Positions 21,310 to 28,586 of a stretch of 30,091 bases of DNA are shown piece by piece. Location: the IMG/VR virus record IMGVR_UViG_3300045425_000019, positions 1 to 30,091 of that record; one strand, written 5' to 3'. Position numbers and translations under genes: made by a program. Below the pieces are notes generated by a model. It worked only from the letters and a program-made list of their open reading frames with translations. It did not search any database and had not been told where the DNA came from. Source of the DNA: a virus. Positions within the stretch are counted from its first letter, which is position 1; every line of letters begins with the position of its first letter.

Positions 21310-23945
21310 AATACCCGTACAGCCTGCATTTTAAACTCCCCTGTTGAGCTATGAGCTGCCCATATGAACACCTCATCATTAATCTTCACAGCACTAGGAT
21401 TAGTCAAAAAACTACCAGCATCTACCGTTAATTTAGAAGTGCGTGCATTTATCTCAGGAACTGAGTAGTTATATGTTCTTACAGTCATGTCACCTGTACC
21501 AGTTATGTATGTATGTGCCAGAATTGAGCTAGTCATAACTATTGGTATGTTCGATCTGGAACTCCCACTGTTATCTGTTATAGTCGTCTCAATGAATTCA
21601 GACGCATCGTGACTAGAGATAATAGTGCCGTTAACTTCTAACACTCTCATCATAATTCTTGCTGGTGCCTCAAATACACTAAGTGCTGAGATAACAAATA
21701 CATTACTGCCTTGGTAGTTATCATACATATATAAAGTTGTGCTAGCAGCTTGGAATACTGGGTTGGATGTAACAAACTTACCAGTTTCATTGTATGACAC
21801 TGTGGTACCATCAGAAGATACTACCATTAATGTATCACTATTATCTGCTGTAACCATCAATGCTGTTGAATCTGTAACATTTTTTAGATACACTGCTGAT
21901 GCATACCCTGGTCTAACTATAGACCCTGGTGTTATGGTATCTCCAGATATATCCAAGACTAGCGCCGCTGCTTTATTGAACCCAGATGTATAGTTATACT
22001 GCATTATATATTTAGTAGCAGACATTCTTGATAGAGTTGGATAAATAACAGAGTATGGTTCAGTTATTATACTCTGTGTACTGCCTACGCTAAAAGATGT
22101 TCCACTCACTGTAATGATAACACCAGTGAATTTGTTAGGAGTGGCTAGGTGTATCAGTATTATCTTATTAGTGTCTACTAGGTTCATCACCCATCCTGAG
22201 AAGTCTGGGGCATTCGTTGTTGAGAAGATCGTGGTAGGTGTACCTACAGATATAGCCAACGTAGTTTGGTTAACAGTACATACTACACCTCTTACGCTAA
22301 AAGTTGCTGGATGTCTATATATTAAGAAGAATCTATTATCATCAATTCTTAGTACTGTTGGGTGTGTTCCACCAAGACTTGTAACAGATGTCTCACCCGG
22401 TGCAGTTACTGGTACCAAACCAGGGACATAATGTCCCTCAATAGGATCTCCCTCAACTCTTGTGCTAGGAGCATACAATAACCATCTAGCTTTATTGGCT
22501 GGTGCATCGTAAAACCCTCTTACATTACGCTTAAACACGTCAGGGTAAGAGTTATACATTCTCTGTATAGTAGACTCAGTTATATTATTAACATTGTATG
22601 TAGTTCCTCCTGCATCATTCTGAGGTGTTATAGAGTATATGCCACCCTCAGCCCAGTATATCAAAGTTCCACCAGCTTCAATTACGCTGTGTTTAGCAAG
22701 TAATCCAAAGTTGGAAACTTTACGTATTCTGTAGCTGGTTGCTCTAAATCCTTGGTCATCACTCGTGATAATCCACACACCATTAACTGCAAATACATAT
22801 AATCCAGCAGATGACGCGTGCAGCTTCAGTATCAATGAAGCATCTGGTATATTAATAATACCACCATCAGTATCAATAATATCATTGATCTCTATGTTAG
22901 TAGGGTCTGCTTCTGTGTAACACTTAACTAAATCTTCTTTGTTAGTAAACGTTTGTGAGAATAACACAGCTCCACTTAAGTTAGGTGATCTTATATCTCC
23001 AGTATTAATACTACTAAGAATACCAGAGTAGAACAATCTTCCTTGATGAGAAGCTATCGTTGTTATCCTACCTTGTTCAGCATCTGTTGGTAGTGTCAAC
23101 CCTGTTTTTGAGGACCTCCCTGCACCTCTGGAATATAGTGGGATTATATAATGCCCTCTAGCTTGTTGTCCTGTGTTGATAGATACTTTCTCGTACAAAC
23201 TCGGGTCATACTTGAATACATTAGGATCAGTAAGATCCTCTATTCTGCCAGAACTCCAATGATCACTATTAGATGGATATACACCTAGTGTAGAGAATGT
23301 GCAATCTATCGCATCAGTTCCACAAGTTGAAGTAATACCATCTGTCCACCCTTGGTTCCTAAGATTGTATTTGTGCGCATCACTTAATGTAACCGGCCTT
23401 ACGTCAACTGTAGTACCATCATCCACTCCCCATACATCCCTAACCATAATGGGTGCAGTTTCTGTAGTGATAGTATCTGTATTCTGATCATAACTAAACA
23501 GTACAGGATCATTACTACCATTAGATACCATTACCAAGTAATTATTAATAGTAGCAAATGACATAAGAGCGTCATTACGTGTGCCTATTACAACACCATT
23601 AGCTCCATTAAGTATAGTTGATGAAACAGCATCAGCATACAAATTTATAAAGAATAATTTACTACCTACCTGAACAACACCAATATCTATGTTAGGATTT
23701 CCATTAGGAGTTGACCAACGGTAGTGTTGTACTCTAGCAGCAGCTAAGATAACTTCAGTAAGACCGGTAGGCTGCATCAACCCACTCTGTTCCATATCCA
23801 ATCCTAGCCGCTTATCTCTAGTGCCATCACGACGTAGTACGAAGTTTGTCTCGTCTATTGACGCTCCAGCAGGGAAATTGATAGGTGAGGATTCAGTATG
23901 TAATCCTTTTACGAAATTCTGTACTTGTAAATCCCCACGTGCCAT
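21306..23945 (-). CDS. tail nozzle protein, T7 gp12-like, with added propeller-like domain (879 aa)
   Basis: The N-terminus VQNFVKGLHTESSPINFPAG, then DETNFVLRRDGTRDKRLGLD, is a hallmark of gp12-like tail tubular protein B. The core segment (about 322-490) continues the family pattern: LYVFAVNGVWIITS, VSNFGLLAKHSVIEAGGTLIYWAEGGIYSI, ITESTIQRMYNSYPDVFKRNVRGFYD. After about residue 512 there is a run of repeated beta-rich units with starts near 527, 584, 634, 682, 728, 800 and 849. These look like blades of a seven-bladed propeller. The usual nozzle C-terminus is missing here and appears in the next gene. The protein forms the tip of the short tail and contacts the host; the repeat domain is a candidate receptor- or sugar-binding module. 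Confidence 0.85.
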   Translation of the reverse strand: MARGDLQVQNFVKGLHTESSPINFPAGASIDETNFVLRRDGTRDKRLGLDMEQSGLMQPTGLTEVILAAARVQHYRWSTPNGNPNIDIGVVQVGSKLFFINLYADAVSSTILNGANGVVIGTRNDALMSFATINNYLVMVSNGSNDPVLFSYDQNTDTITTETAPIMVRDVWGVDDGTTVDVRPVTLSDAHKYNLRNQGWTDGITSTCGTDAIDCTFSTLGVYPSNSDHWSSGRIEDLTDPNVFKYDPSLYEKVSINTGQQARGHYIIPLYSRGAGRSSKTGLTLPTDAEQGRITTIASHQGRLFYSGILSSINTGDIRSPNLSGAVLFSQTFTNKEDLVKCYTEADPTNIEINDIIDTDGGIINIPDASLILKLHASSAGLYVFAVNGVWIITSDDQGFRATSYRIRKVSNFGLLAKHSVIEAGGTLIYWAEGGIYSITPQNDAGGTTYNVNNITESTIQRMYNSYPDVFKRNVRGFYDAPANKARWLLYAPSTRVEGDPIEGHYVPGLVPVTAPGETSVTSLGGTHPTVLRIDDNRFFLIYRHPATFSVRGVVCTVNQTTLAISVGTPTTIFSTTNAPDFSGWVMNLVDTNKIILIHLATPNKFTGVIITVSGTSFSVGSTQSIITEPYSVIYPTLSRMSATKYIMQYNYTSGFNKAAALVLDISGDTITPGSIVRPGYASAVYLKNVTDSTALMVTADNSDTLMVVSSDGTTVSYNETGKFVTSNPVFQAASTTLYMYDNYQGSNVFVISALSVFEAPARIMMRVLEVNGTIISSHDASEFIETTITDNSGSSRSNIPIVMTSSILAHTYITGTGDMTVRTYNYSVPEINARTSKLTVDAGSFLTNPSAVKINDEVFIWAAHSSTGEFKMQAVRVL

Positions 23946-23946
23946 A

Positions 23947-24144
23947 TTATCCTCGTTTTGGTTTAGGTATATCTATGCTATTTATGAATGTTTCAATTGC
24001 TTGATCAGCGAAGTAAGGTGAAGTGAATACTCCTTGTAAGCATCCGGGAAGCTCACCACCACTTAAAAACTTAACTCTAACACCATTACCTTCACGGAAT
24101 GTAGTAACCTCTTTACCTAGAGGAGTTGTGAAAATCTTCATCAT
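23947..24144 (-). CDS. small hypothetical protein (65 aa)
   Basis: A short protein (MMKIFTTPLGKEVTTFREGNGVRVKFLSGGELPGCLQG... to ...SIDIPKPKRG). It appears beta-rich at the start, resembling a small barrel with conserved-looking GGELPGCL and a final helix AIETFINS. The stop of the preceding gene abuts its start (24145). It lies two bases upstream of the nozzle gene. Small ORFs of this kind occur between tail genes in podoviruses, but I know of no function. Either Met1 or Met2 may be the true start. Confidence 0.72.
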   Translation of the reverse strand: MMKIFTTPLGKEVTTFREGNGVRVKFLSGGELPGCLQGVFTSPYFADQAIETFINSIDIPKPKRG

Positions 24145-24393
24145 TTAAATATCATCCAACATTTTCTTACGTTTCTGTGCAGCAGCACGTATCTTTGAAA
24201 TCATTCCAGTTCCTACTACTTTGTTTAGTCTTTGTTGTGCAGGAGATTGCTTAGGTTTATCTACTGCTTTCTTAATCTGAATCTTAGGTACAGGTTTCTT
24301 AGGTGTAGATGCTCTTCGCTTATCTAATGCTTTTGCTTCTTTATCAAATAGAGCCAACTCTGCTTTACGTTCTGCTTCAGTCATACGTGCCAT
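24145..24393 (-). CDS. small Lys/Ala-rich hypothetical protein (82 aa)
   Basis: The start shares its A with the stop of the upstream gene (TAATG). The product is very basic and low in complexity, with a helical acidic-basic start (MTEAERKAELALFDKEAKALDKRRAS), a Pro/Lys-rich linker (TPKKPVPKIQIKKAVDKPKQSP), and a basic helix (AAAQKRKKMLDDI). It resembles the small basic structural or DNA-associated proteins seen in podovirus tail gene clusters. No specific family is recognised. Confidence 0.7.
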   Translation of the reverse strand: MARMTEAERKAELALFDKEAKALDKRRASTPKKPVPKIQIKKAVDKPKQSPAQQRLNKVVGTGMISKIRAAAQKRKKMLDDI

Positions 24394-24647
24394 TATACAC
24401 TCCTTAATTTATTTAAATCATTCTTACGTACAAAATACACTTTCTCAATATTAAAGTACTCTTTAACAAATCTCAAGCATTCAAACATATTAAACTTATC
24501 TTTAGATACAAAACCTTTCATCCAATACTGTCCATGTATGTTCTGTACTACAGCTATGGCTGTGTAATCATCACAATAGCTGCAACCATCTTCATGCTTT
24601 CTTAATATCCACACAGAATTAGGTATAATCTCTTCTACTGTTATCAC
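24393..24647 (-). CDS. small hypothetical protein with CxxC pair (84 aa)
   Basis: A GTG start overlaps the end of the tail adaptor gene (GTGA). The protein holds a CSYC pair (residues 22-25) in HEDGCSYCDDYTAIAV, followed by QYWMKGFVSKDKFNMFECLRFVKEYFNIEKVYFVRKND. The second half looks like strand-helix-strand. The layout and length recall half of a small alpha/beta domain, perhaps GNAT-like, but this is not certain. It lies in the tail cluster between the gp11-like and nozzle genes. Confidence 0.68.
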   Translation of the reverse strand: MITVEEIIPNSVWILRKHEDGCSYCDDYTAIAVVQNIHGQYWMKGFVSKDKFNMFECLRFVKEYFNIEKVYFVRKNDLNKLRSV

Positions 24648-25399
24648 CTCTTGCCTCTACGTCCGAAACTAGGATATTTATCTTTCCTAGGTGCAGTCCA
24701 AGCCTCTCTAGCCATACGCCTACTCTGCATAACAGAATGTTGTTCAGCTTTAGGGTTAGGTTGTTGCTTCAATGACAAGAATGCTGTTGCTTTAGCTTCA
24801 GCTAATAAGTAACTAAAAGATTCAACTGGTAGATCTGGATAACCAGAACCATCACCTATTACAGCAAGTGGGTACTTCTTACCATATCCTATACATTTAG
24901 CGCTGGCTAAGAATGTATCAACATCACTGTCGAAACTATCCATAACAACCACTCTATCTGTAAAGCTGGTGTAATATGTTGGTGCAATGTTATTCTTAAC
25001 ATACAACACAATACCACTTGGATCAGTTACCGAAGTAACGTCAGTATTAGAACTATTCCGGGATAAACTAATATCTAAGAATTGATCTGGTACGAGGTAT
25101 TCAATTTCACTTATTTTATCACTAGTATCTAACAGCTTACGCTTGTTGTAGCGAATACTCTGAATCTCTGTTACATCTTCTGGAATCGTCAGATGTGTAG
25201 GAGTGAGGGCACCTGTTGCTGTTAATGTGAACAAGTTATAAAGATGCGGCCAGTCACGGCCATCAATAATATTAAAAAAGGTTGTACGTAGTATCTGAGA
25301 CACTTGTACAGCCTCAACAGTCTCATCTATTGTATCTACAGGATCACTATCCATGTCAGATAAAATATCCTGCACCATTTCCAACCAAGTCATCTTCAT
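24644..25399 (-). CDS. tail adaptor / tubular protein A, T7 gp11-like (251 aa)
   Basis: The protein begins MKMTWLEMVQDILSDMDSDPVDTIDETVEAVQVSQILRTTFFNIIDGRDWPHL, the typical start of gp11-like adaptor proteins (helices with 'VxxILxxxYxxIlxxxxWxFL'). The middle is beta-rich (FTLTATGALTPTHLTIPEDVTEIQSIRYN, GIVLYVKNNIAPTYYTSFTDRVVVMDSFD). The C-terminal part (PVESFSYLLAEAKATAFLSLKQQPNPKAEQHSVMQSRRMAREAWT) contains the long helix seen in the family. It is longer than T7 gp11 (196 aa). It would form the ring between the portal and nozzle. Gene order (head protein, basic protein, adaptor, nozzle) supports this. Confidence 0.88.
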   Translation of the reverse strand: MKMTWLEMVQDILSDMDSDPVDTIDETVEAVQVSQILRTTFFNIIDGRDWPHLYNLFTLTATGALTPTHLTIPEDVTEIQSIRYNKRKLLDTSDKISEIEYLVPDQFLDISLSRNSSNTDVTSVTDPSGIVLYVKNNIAPTYYTSFTDRVVVMDSFDSDVDTFLASAKCIGYGKKYPLAVIGDGSGYPDLPVESFSYLLAEAKATAFLSLKQQPNPKAEQHSVMQSRRMAREAWTAPRKDKYPSFGRRGKR

Positions 25400-25408
25400 G
25401 ATATATAT

Positions 25409-26005
25409 TTATTTTAGTTTTGTGTCAAACTTCTTACCTCTGAATTCAAACTCTTTCAATCCTTCAGCACGTGCACTTTTAAATGTTTTATTAAATTCTA
25501 CCCGCGTCTTAGAAGGACTTTTTTTTTTGGCAGCACCACCAGAACCAGTGAATACACCACCAGATTTAGCGAACTCTTGTGCTTTCTGTAATGCTGTTTT
25601 CTTTGGTGCAGCTTTGGGTGCAGATTTAGTAATAGTACGTTTAGCTTTAAGAACTATCTTTGTACTTTTCCCTTTAGAATCAACATTAGGTGTACCACTC
25701 TCTTTACCACTAGGTGATATAGCATCTACTATTTTATCGCTGATCTTGAATTTCTTATTTAATGCGGTACCTATATCGAAGCCAGCAGAACCAGCAGCAC
25801 CTACGGCACCAGCACGACTAGCTAGACGAATAGCAGCGCGTTTAGCACCACTCACAACAGCTTGTCTTGCAGCCCCTTTTGCTTTAGTCTGTGCAGCTTT
25901 CTTAACTCGCGTCACATCTTCTGATACACCTGATCTAACATTCTCTCTAGGAGAGGCTACTCTAAGTGATCCTTTTGTTGCACCAGTTTTCTTATCTATT
26001 GGCAT
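25409..26005 (-). CDS. basic Gly/Ala/Lys-rich structural protein (198 aa)
   Basis: The protein is strongly basic throughout. A small-residue helix (about 60-90, IRLASRAGAVGAAGSAGFDIGTAL) looks like a glycine zipper that could pack in a membrane or helix bundle. Lys/Ser/Ala-rich segments follow. The C-terminus, RVEFNKTFKSARAEGLKEFEFRGKKFDTKLK, has a short motif ('FxxxFxxARxxGxxxFxxxGKxxxT') that recurs at the end of several phage structural proteins, as I recall. It could be an ejected minor virion protein or a DNA-binding one. A run of ten A in the sense strand (25519-25528 on +) encodes part of a KKK stretch near residue 160. Confidence 0.75.
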   Translation of the reverse strand: MPIDKKTGATKGSLRVASPRENVRSGVSEDVTRVKKAAQTKAKGAARQAVVSGAKRAAIRLASRAGAVGAAGSAGFDIGTALNKKFKISDKIVDAISPSGKESGTPNVDSKGKSTKIVLKAKRTITKSAPKAAPKKTALQKAQEFAKSGGVFTGSGGAAKKKSPSKTRVEFNKTFKSARAEGLKEFEFRGKKFDTKLK

Positions 26006-26023
26006 TTCATATCCTCATGTAGA

Positions 26024-26043
26024 TGATCCCCCGAAGGGGATCA
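26024..26043 (-). promoter_or_regulatory. UUCG-capped 8-bp hairpin after the head-protein gene
   Basis: The - strand RNA folds as TGATCCCC, loop TTCG, GGGGATCA, a C(UUCG)G tetraloop of very high stability. It lies between the head-protein stop (26051) and the start of the basic protein gene (26005). No U-tract follows (CUACAUG), so partial termination, RNA 3' end stabilisation or processing is more likely than full termination. It would give more mRNA for capsid genes than for downstream tail genes. Confidence 0.65.
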
Positions 26044-26050
26044 ATACTAA

Positions 26051-26539
26051 TTAAGCTGGTACAGCAGCAGGAGTTAGATACTCAACAATGATCTCAGCGC
26101 GTCCAGCAGTGAATGTACCAGAAGCGGCAACAACCAATTCACCATCAAGAGTTGCACTAGACACTGCACCAACCAATGCACCAGTACCAGTGACCAACTT
26201 ACCAGCAGGGGTAAGAGAGGCCAAAGGGAGGTTAGCAGCAGTGAATAAACCAGTAGCATTGATAGGAGTGCCATCAGCTTGAGCCAAACCCACTGTGTAT
26301 GACGTACCACCAGCAAAGGCAGTAACAACACGCAGAAGAGCACGTACAATAGTGCTACCAGCAGGGATGACTTGTTGAAGGTTGTTAACACCAGGAGCAG
26401 GAAGATTGTCATAATCCATAGTCCAAACGGCAGTGTGGATCAATGCTGTACTATGGGACTCAGCACCTAATTCTAAGTTGGTAACACGAACACCGTAGTT
26501 CTTAGCAACATTACGGATTTTTTGAATTTCAATAGCCAT
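26051..26539 (-). CDS. head protein (probable decoration/head-stabilising protein), 162 aa
   Basis: A protein of mainly beta-strand pattern rich in Ala, Thr and Gly (AAVWTMDYDNLPAPG-type segments, VIPAGSTIVRALLRVVTAFAGGTSYTVGLAQADGTPI, LVVAASGTFTAGRAEIIVEYLTPAAVPA). It directly follows the major capsid gene, with the strong ribosome site GAGGAG at the end of that gene. Small beta-rich Ala/Thr-rich proteins at this site often bind the outside of the capsid shell. No family is named with certainty. High-level expression is implied by the good ribosome site and by a stable hairpin just after the stop. Confidence 0.75.
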   Translation of the reverse strand: MAIEIQKIRNVAKNYGVRVTNLELGAESHSTALIHTAVWTMDYDNLPAPGVNNLQQVIPAGSTIVRALLRVVTAFAGGTSYTVGLAQADGTPINATGLFTAANLPLASLTPAGKLVTGTGALVGAVSSATLDGELVVAASGTFTAGRAEIIVEYLTPAAVPA

Positions 26540-26545
26540 GATTTA

Positions 26546-27535
26546 TTACACTCCTCTTTGTGGTGAAGTCCAGATAACACCCAGTGTGTCATTCCGTTGT
26601 GCACCAAAGCCAAATTTACTTACTGTTTGGAAACGATCTGTACGGCTTTCGTGATCATGCCATCCTTCAACAGATGGTTGTTTACGCCATGCGTGCATCA
26701 GAGGTTTAGTATTATCATCAGCAATACACATGAAGATAGAAGCTATATCACCAACTTCAGCAACATCATTAGCCAGATTGTATGCACTAGCATCCAGAGC
26801 TTCTGTAGTGGTTTTACGTGGCAGACGTGTGCTAGTCCAAATATCCCATCCATACAGGTTCATGATGAATTTATGGTTACGGGCAAAGCCTGTTTCCAAC
26901 ACTTGCATCATCATAGGGTTAGGGGACAGAGTACCAGTGATGTTAGCCAAACCAGCTAATGTTGCACCAACAGCAGGAGGAACAATAGCCACACGTCCTT
27001 CAGCAGGAGCATCAGCTTCATCAAATGCGAATTGCATTGCATTCAAATCGCCATAAGTCATAAACCGGTTAGTAGCAGAGGCACCACCAGCAACCCAACG
27101 ATGAGGAACACCGTTTACCAAGTTTACATTGGCATTGTTTTGTGAAGTAGCAGCAGTAGCTAAGAAACGTGATTCATGATGTTGTGCCAAAGCACGAGTA
27201 GATGCCATACCACGCATTGACATCAGTTGATCGATTTGACTACCTTCTAAACGAAGATCATCAGTAACAGACCAAGCATCGCCGACATAATCACTGATAG
27301 TCAGTGTAATGTTTCCGGTGTCAATTGGGTTGTAGTTCAGAGGTTGAAATTCATCTGCTTCTTGCAGTACAACATCACCCACTGTTTTTATATTTAATAC
27401 AGTGCCTTTCGCGAAATCCGTAACATCACGATAGAAGATTTCAGGAAGAAGGACTGGTTCCAAGTTATCAATGATAAACTTGCTGTAGACCTGTGCTTCA
27501 GTAAAAGCAGTTGTGTTTAATGTATTTTGACTCAT
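26546..27535 (-). CDS. major capsid protein (HK97-fold expected), 329 aa
   Basis: The protein begins MSQNTLNTTAFTEAQVYSKFIIDNLEPVLLPEIFYRDVTDFAKGTVLNI, and continues with VQEADEFQPLNYNPIDTGNITLTISDYVGDAWSVTDDLRLEGSQIDQLMSMRG, a spine-helix-like start. The rest has mixed alpha/beta, including VAIVPPAVGATLAGLANITG and MLMQVLETGFARNHKFIMNLYGWDIWTSTRLPR. It lies between a scaffold and a small head protein in canonical podovirus order (portal, scaffold, capsid). Length (329) is usual. A modest AAGG ribosome site precedes ATG 27535. No protease gene is in the window, and T7-type capsids do not need one. Confidence 0.9.
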   Translation of the reverse strand: MSQNTLNTTAFTEAQVYSKFIIDNLEPVLLPEIFYRDVTDFAKGTVLNIKTVGDVVLQEADEFQPLNYNPIDTGNITLTISDYVGDAWSVTDDLRLEGSQIDQLMSMRGMASTRALAQHHESRFLATAATSQNNANVNLVNGVPHRWVAGGASATNRFMTYGDLNAMQFAFDEADAPAEGRVAIVPPAVGATLAGLANITGTLSPNPMMMQVLETGFARNHKFIMNLYGWDIWTSTRLPRKTTTEALDASAYNLANDVAEVGDIASIFMCIADDNTKPLMHAWRKQPSVEGWHDHESRTDRFQTVSKFGFGAQRNDTLGVIWTSPQRGV

Positions 27536-27547
27536 TATATAACCTTA

Positions 27548-28279
27548 TTAGTTTAATCGTTTAAGAACATCTTGTCTAGCCGCAGCCATAGCTGCTGCCA
27601 TCTGTTTTGACGTTGCAAATGCTGGTACACGTGAAGATACTGTTTCTTTGTTGCTTTGTATTGCTGTTGTTTGAACGTCACTGGAAATCTTCCCAGATGA
27701 TTGTTTAACATCACCAATACCAGCTAACTTCAGAAGAGCATTAGGTGAAGTCATAGCTAATTTATCCAAAAATTCAATACTCATTCCATTAGAAGATGCT
27801 AGTGATATATAAGCTTCACGAGCTTTATCACCATACACCTCTTTAAGTTTAGTAACTACTGATTGAGCATTACCCTTTGCTACAGCTTCAGTCTGTTTCT
27901 TCTCTAGTACACGTTCTACTAATTGTGATAAAACTTCAGGGTCTGCCTCTACAGCCGTGGGGGTAACCACATCGTTTTGTTTCCCTTTGTTCATCTCGGT
28001 AAGAAGTTCTTCAGCTGTTCTACGTCTCTGTAACTCAGCCATATTCTCTGCATCTTTTGCTCTAAGCTCTGCCAACTGCTGTTCAAGCGTTCTAATGTGC
28101 TCTTGAGCATGTGGTACAGATTTAAGGGCATCTTCAACAGATTTGTACTTCTTACCTTCCCCAATAAACTCATACTCTACGGTAGTAGGAGCAGTTGTCT
28201 TTTGTGGTTGTGCTTCAGCTACCTGAGTAACTTCAGCTTTACTTGATTCATTGTCAGAATCAAAAATGTTATTTGTCAT
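27548..28279 (-). CDS. capsid scaffolding protein (243 aa)
   Basis: An acidic, helix-rich protein with a disordered start (NNIFDSDNESSKAEVTQVAEAQPQKTTAP), a short motif VEYEFIGEGKKYKSVEDALKSVPHAQEHIRTLEQQLAEL that leads into a coiled coil (about 45-85), a second helical part (VLSQLVERVLEKKQTEAVAKGNA) and a basic C-terminus (MAAAMAAARQDVLKRLN). The order matches scaffolds of the T7 gp9/HK97-type kind, where the basic end contacts the capsid protein. It lies directly before the major capsid gene and overlaps the upstream small gene by 11 bases. Confidence 0.88.
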   Translation of the reverse strand: MTNNIFDSDNESSKAEVTQVAEAQPQKTTAPTTVEYEFIGEGKKYKSVEDALKSVPHAQEHIRTLEQQLAELRAKDAENMAELQRRRTAEELLTEMNKGKQNDVVTPTAVEADPEVLSQLVERVLEKKQTEAVAKGNAQSVVTKLKEVYGDKAREAYISLASSNGMSIEFLDKLAMTSPNALLKLAGIGDVKQSSGKISSDVQTTAIQSNKETVSSRVPAFATSKQMAAAMAAARQDVLKRLN

Positions 28280-28496
28280 TAGTATTCTTTGGTATAAAAT
28301 TTAATAAACGATCAATACACTTGATTGACCCATTGTTATAGGCTTGTTTGAGCGCCCAACTAGGCGAATTGAAATCTTCGTCAGATATATTATCTTTTTG
28401 AACACTCTCCTTGACACTACACAAATACTCTGTTATAATAGATGCTACTTCAATAGAAGAGTATTCATGTATTGGTTTATCTTTTAAGTTTCTCAC
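28269..28496 (-). CDS. small hypothetical protein before scaffold (75 aa)
   Basis: A GTG start at 28496 is preceded by AAAGG at short spacing; an upstream ATG (about 28512) hits a stop after two codons. The protein, MRNLKDKPIHEYSSIEVASIITEYLCSVKESVQKDNIS... to ...FIPKNTNDK, looks helical. It contains DEDFNSPSWALKQAYNNGSIKCIDRLLNF. It overlaps the scaffold start by 11 bases. Its place between portal and scaffold is where T7-like phages carry small head-assembly genes (gp7 position), but I cannot match it to a family. Confidence 0.7.
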   Translation of the reverse strand: MRNLKDKPIHEYSSIEVASIITEYLCSVKESVQKDNISDEDFNSPSWALKQAYNNGSIKCIDRLLNFIPKNTNDK

Positions 28497-28586
28497 TACC
28501 TTTAATATCTCATGTTAATGTTTTGGCATATAGTTAACTTGACAACATTTATATGTAAAGGTTCAATATATTTGTAAATATATGTA
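28497..28586. other. 90-base AT-rich spacer between portal and small head gene
   Basis: The gap is very AT-rich. On the - strand TTGTCA and TTTACA words occur but no good -10 lies at 16-18 bases. On the + strand TTGACA (28539-28544) is present with no good -10 at normal spacing. I see no convincing promoter or terminator. Confidence 0.4.

Noticed and set aside
25353-26054. 233-codon + strand ORF
   Set aside because: It is antisense to the Lys/Ala-rich structural gene; the long frame follows from that gene's biased codons, and the product is a low-complexity hydrophobic sequence with no coupled neighbour.
26074-26412. 112-codon - strand ORF of Leu/Val-rich sequence
   Set aside because: It is an alternative frame of the head-protein gene caused by Ala/Thr-rich codons, with no ribosome site of its own.
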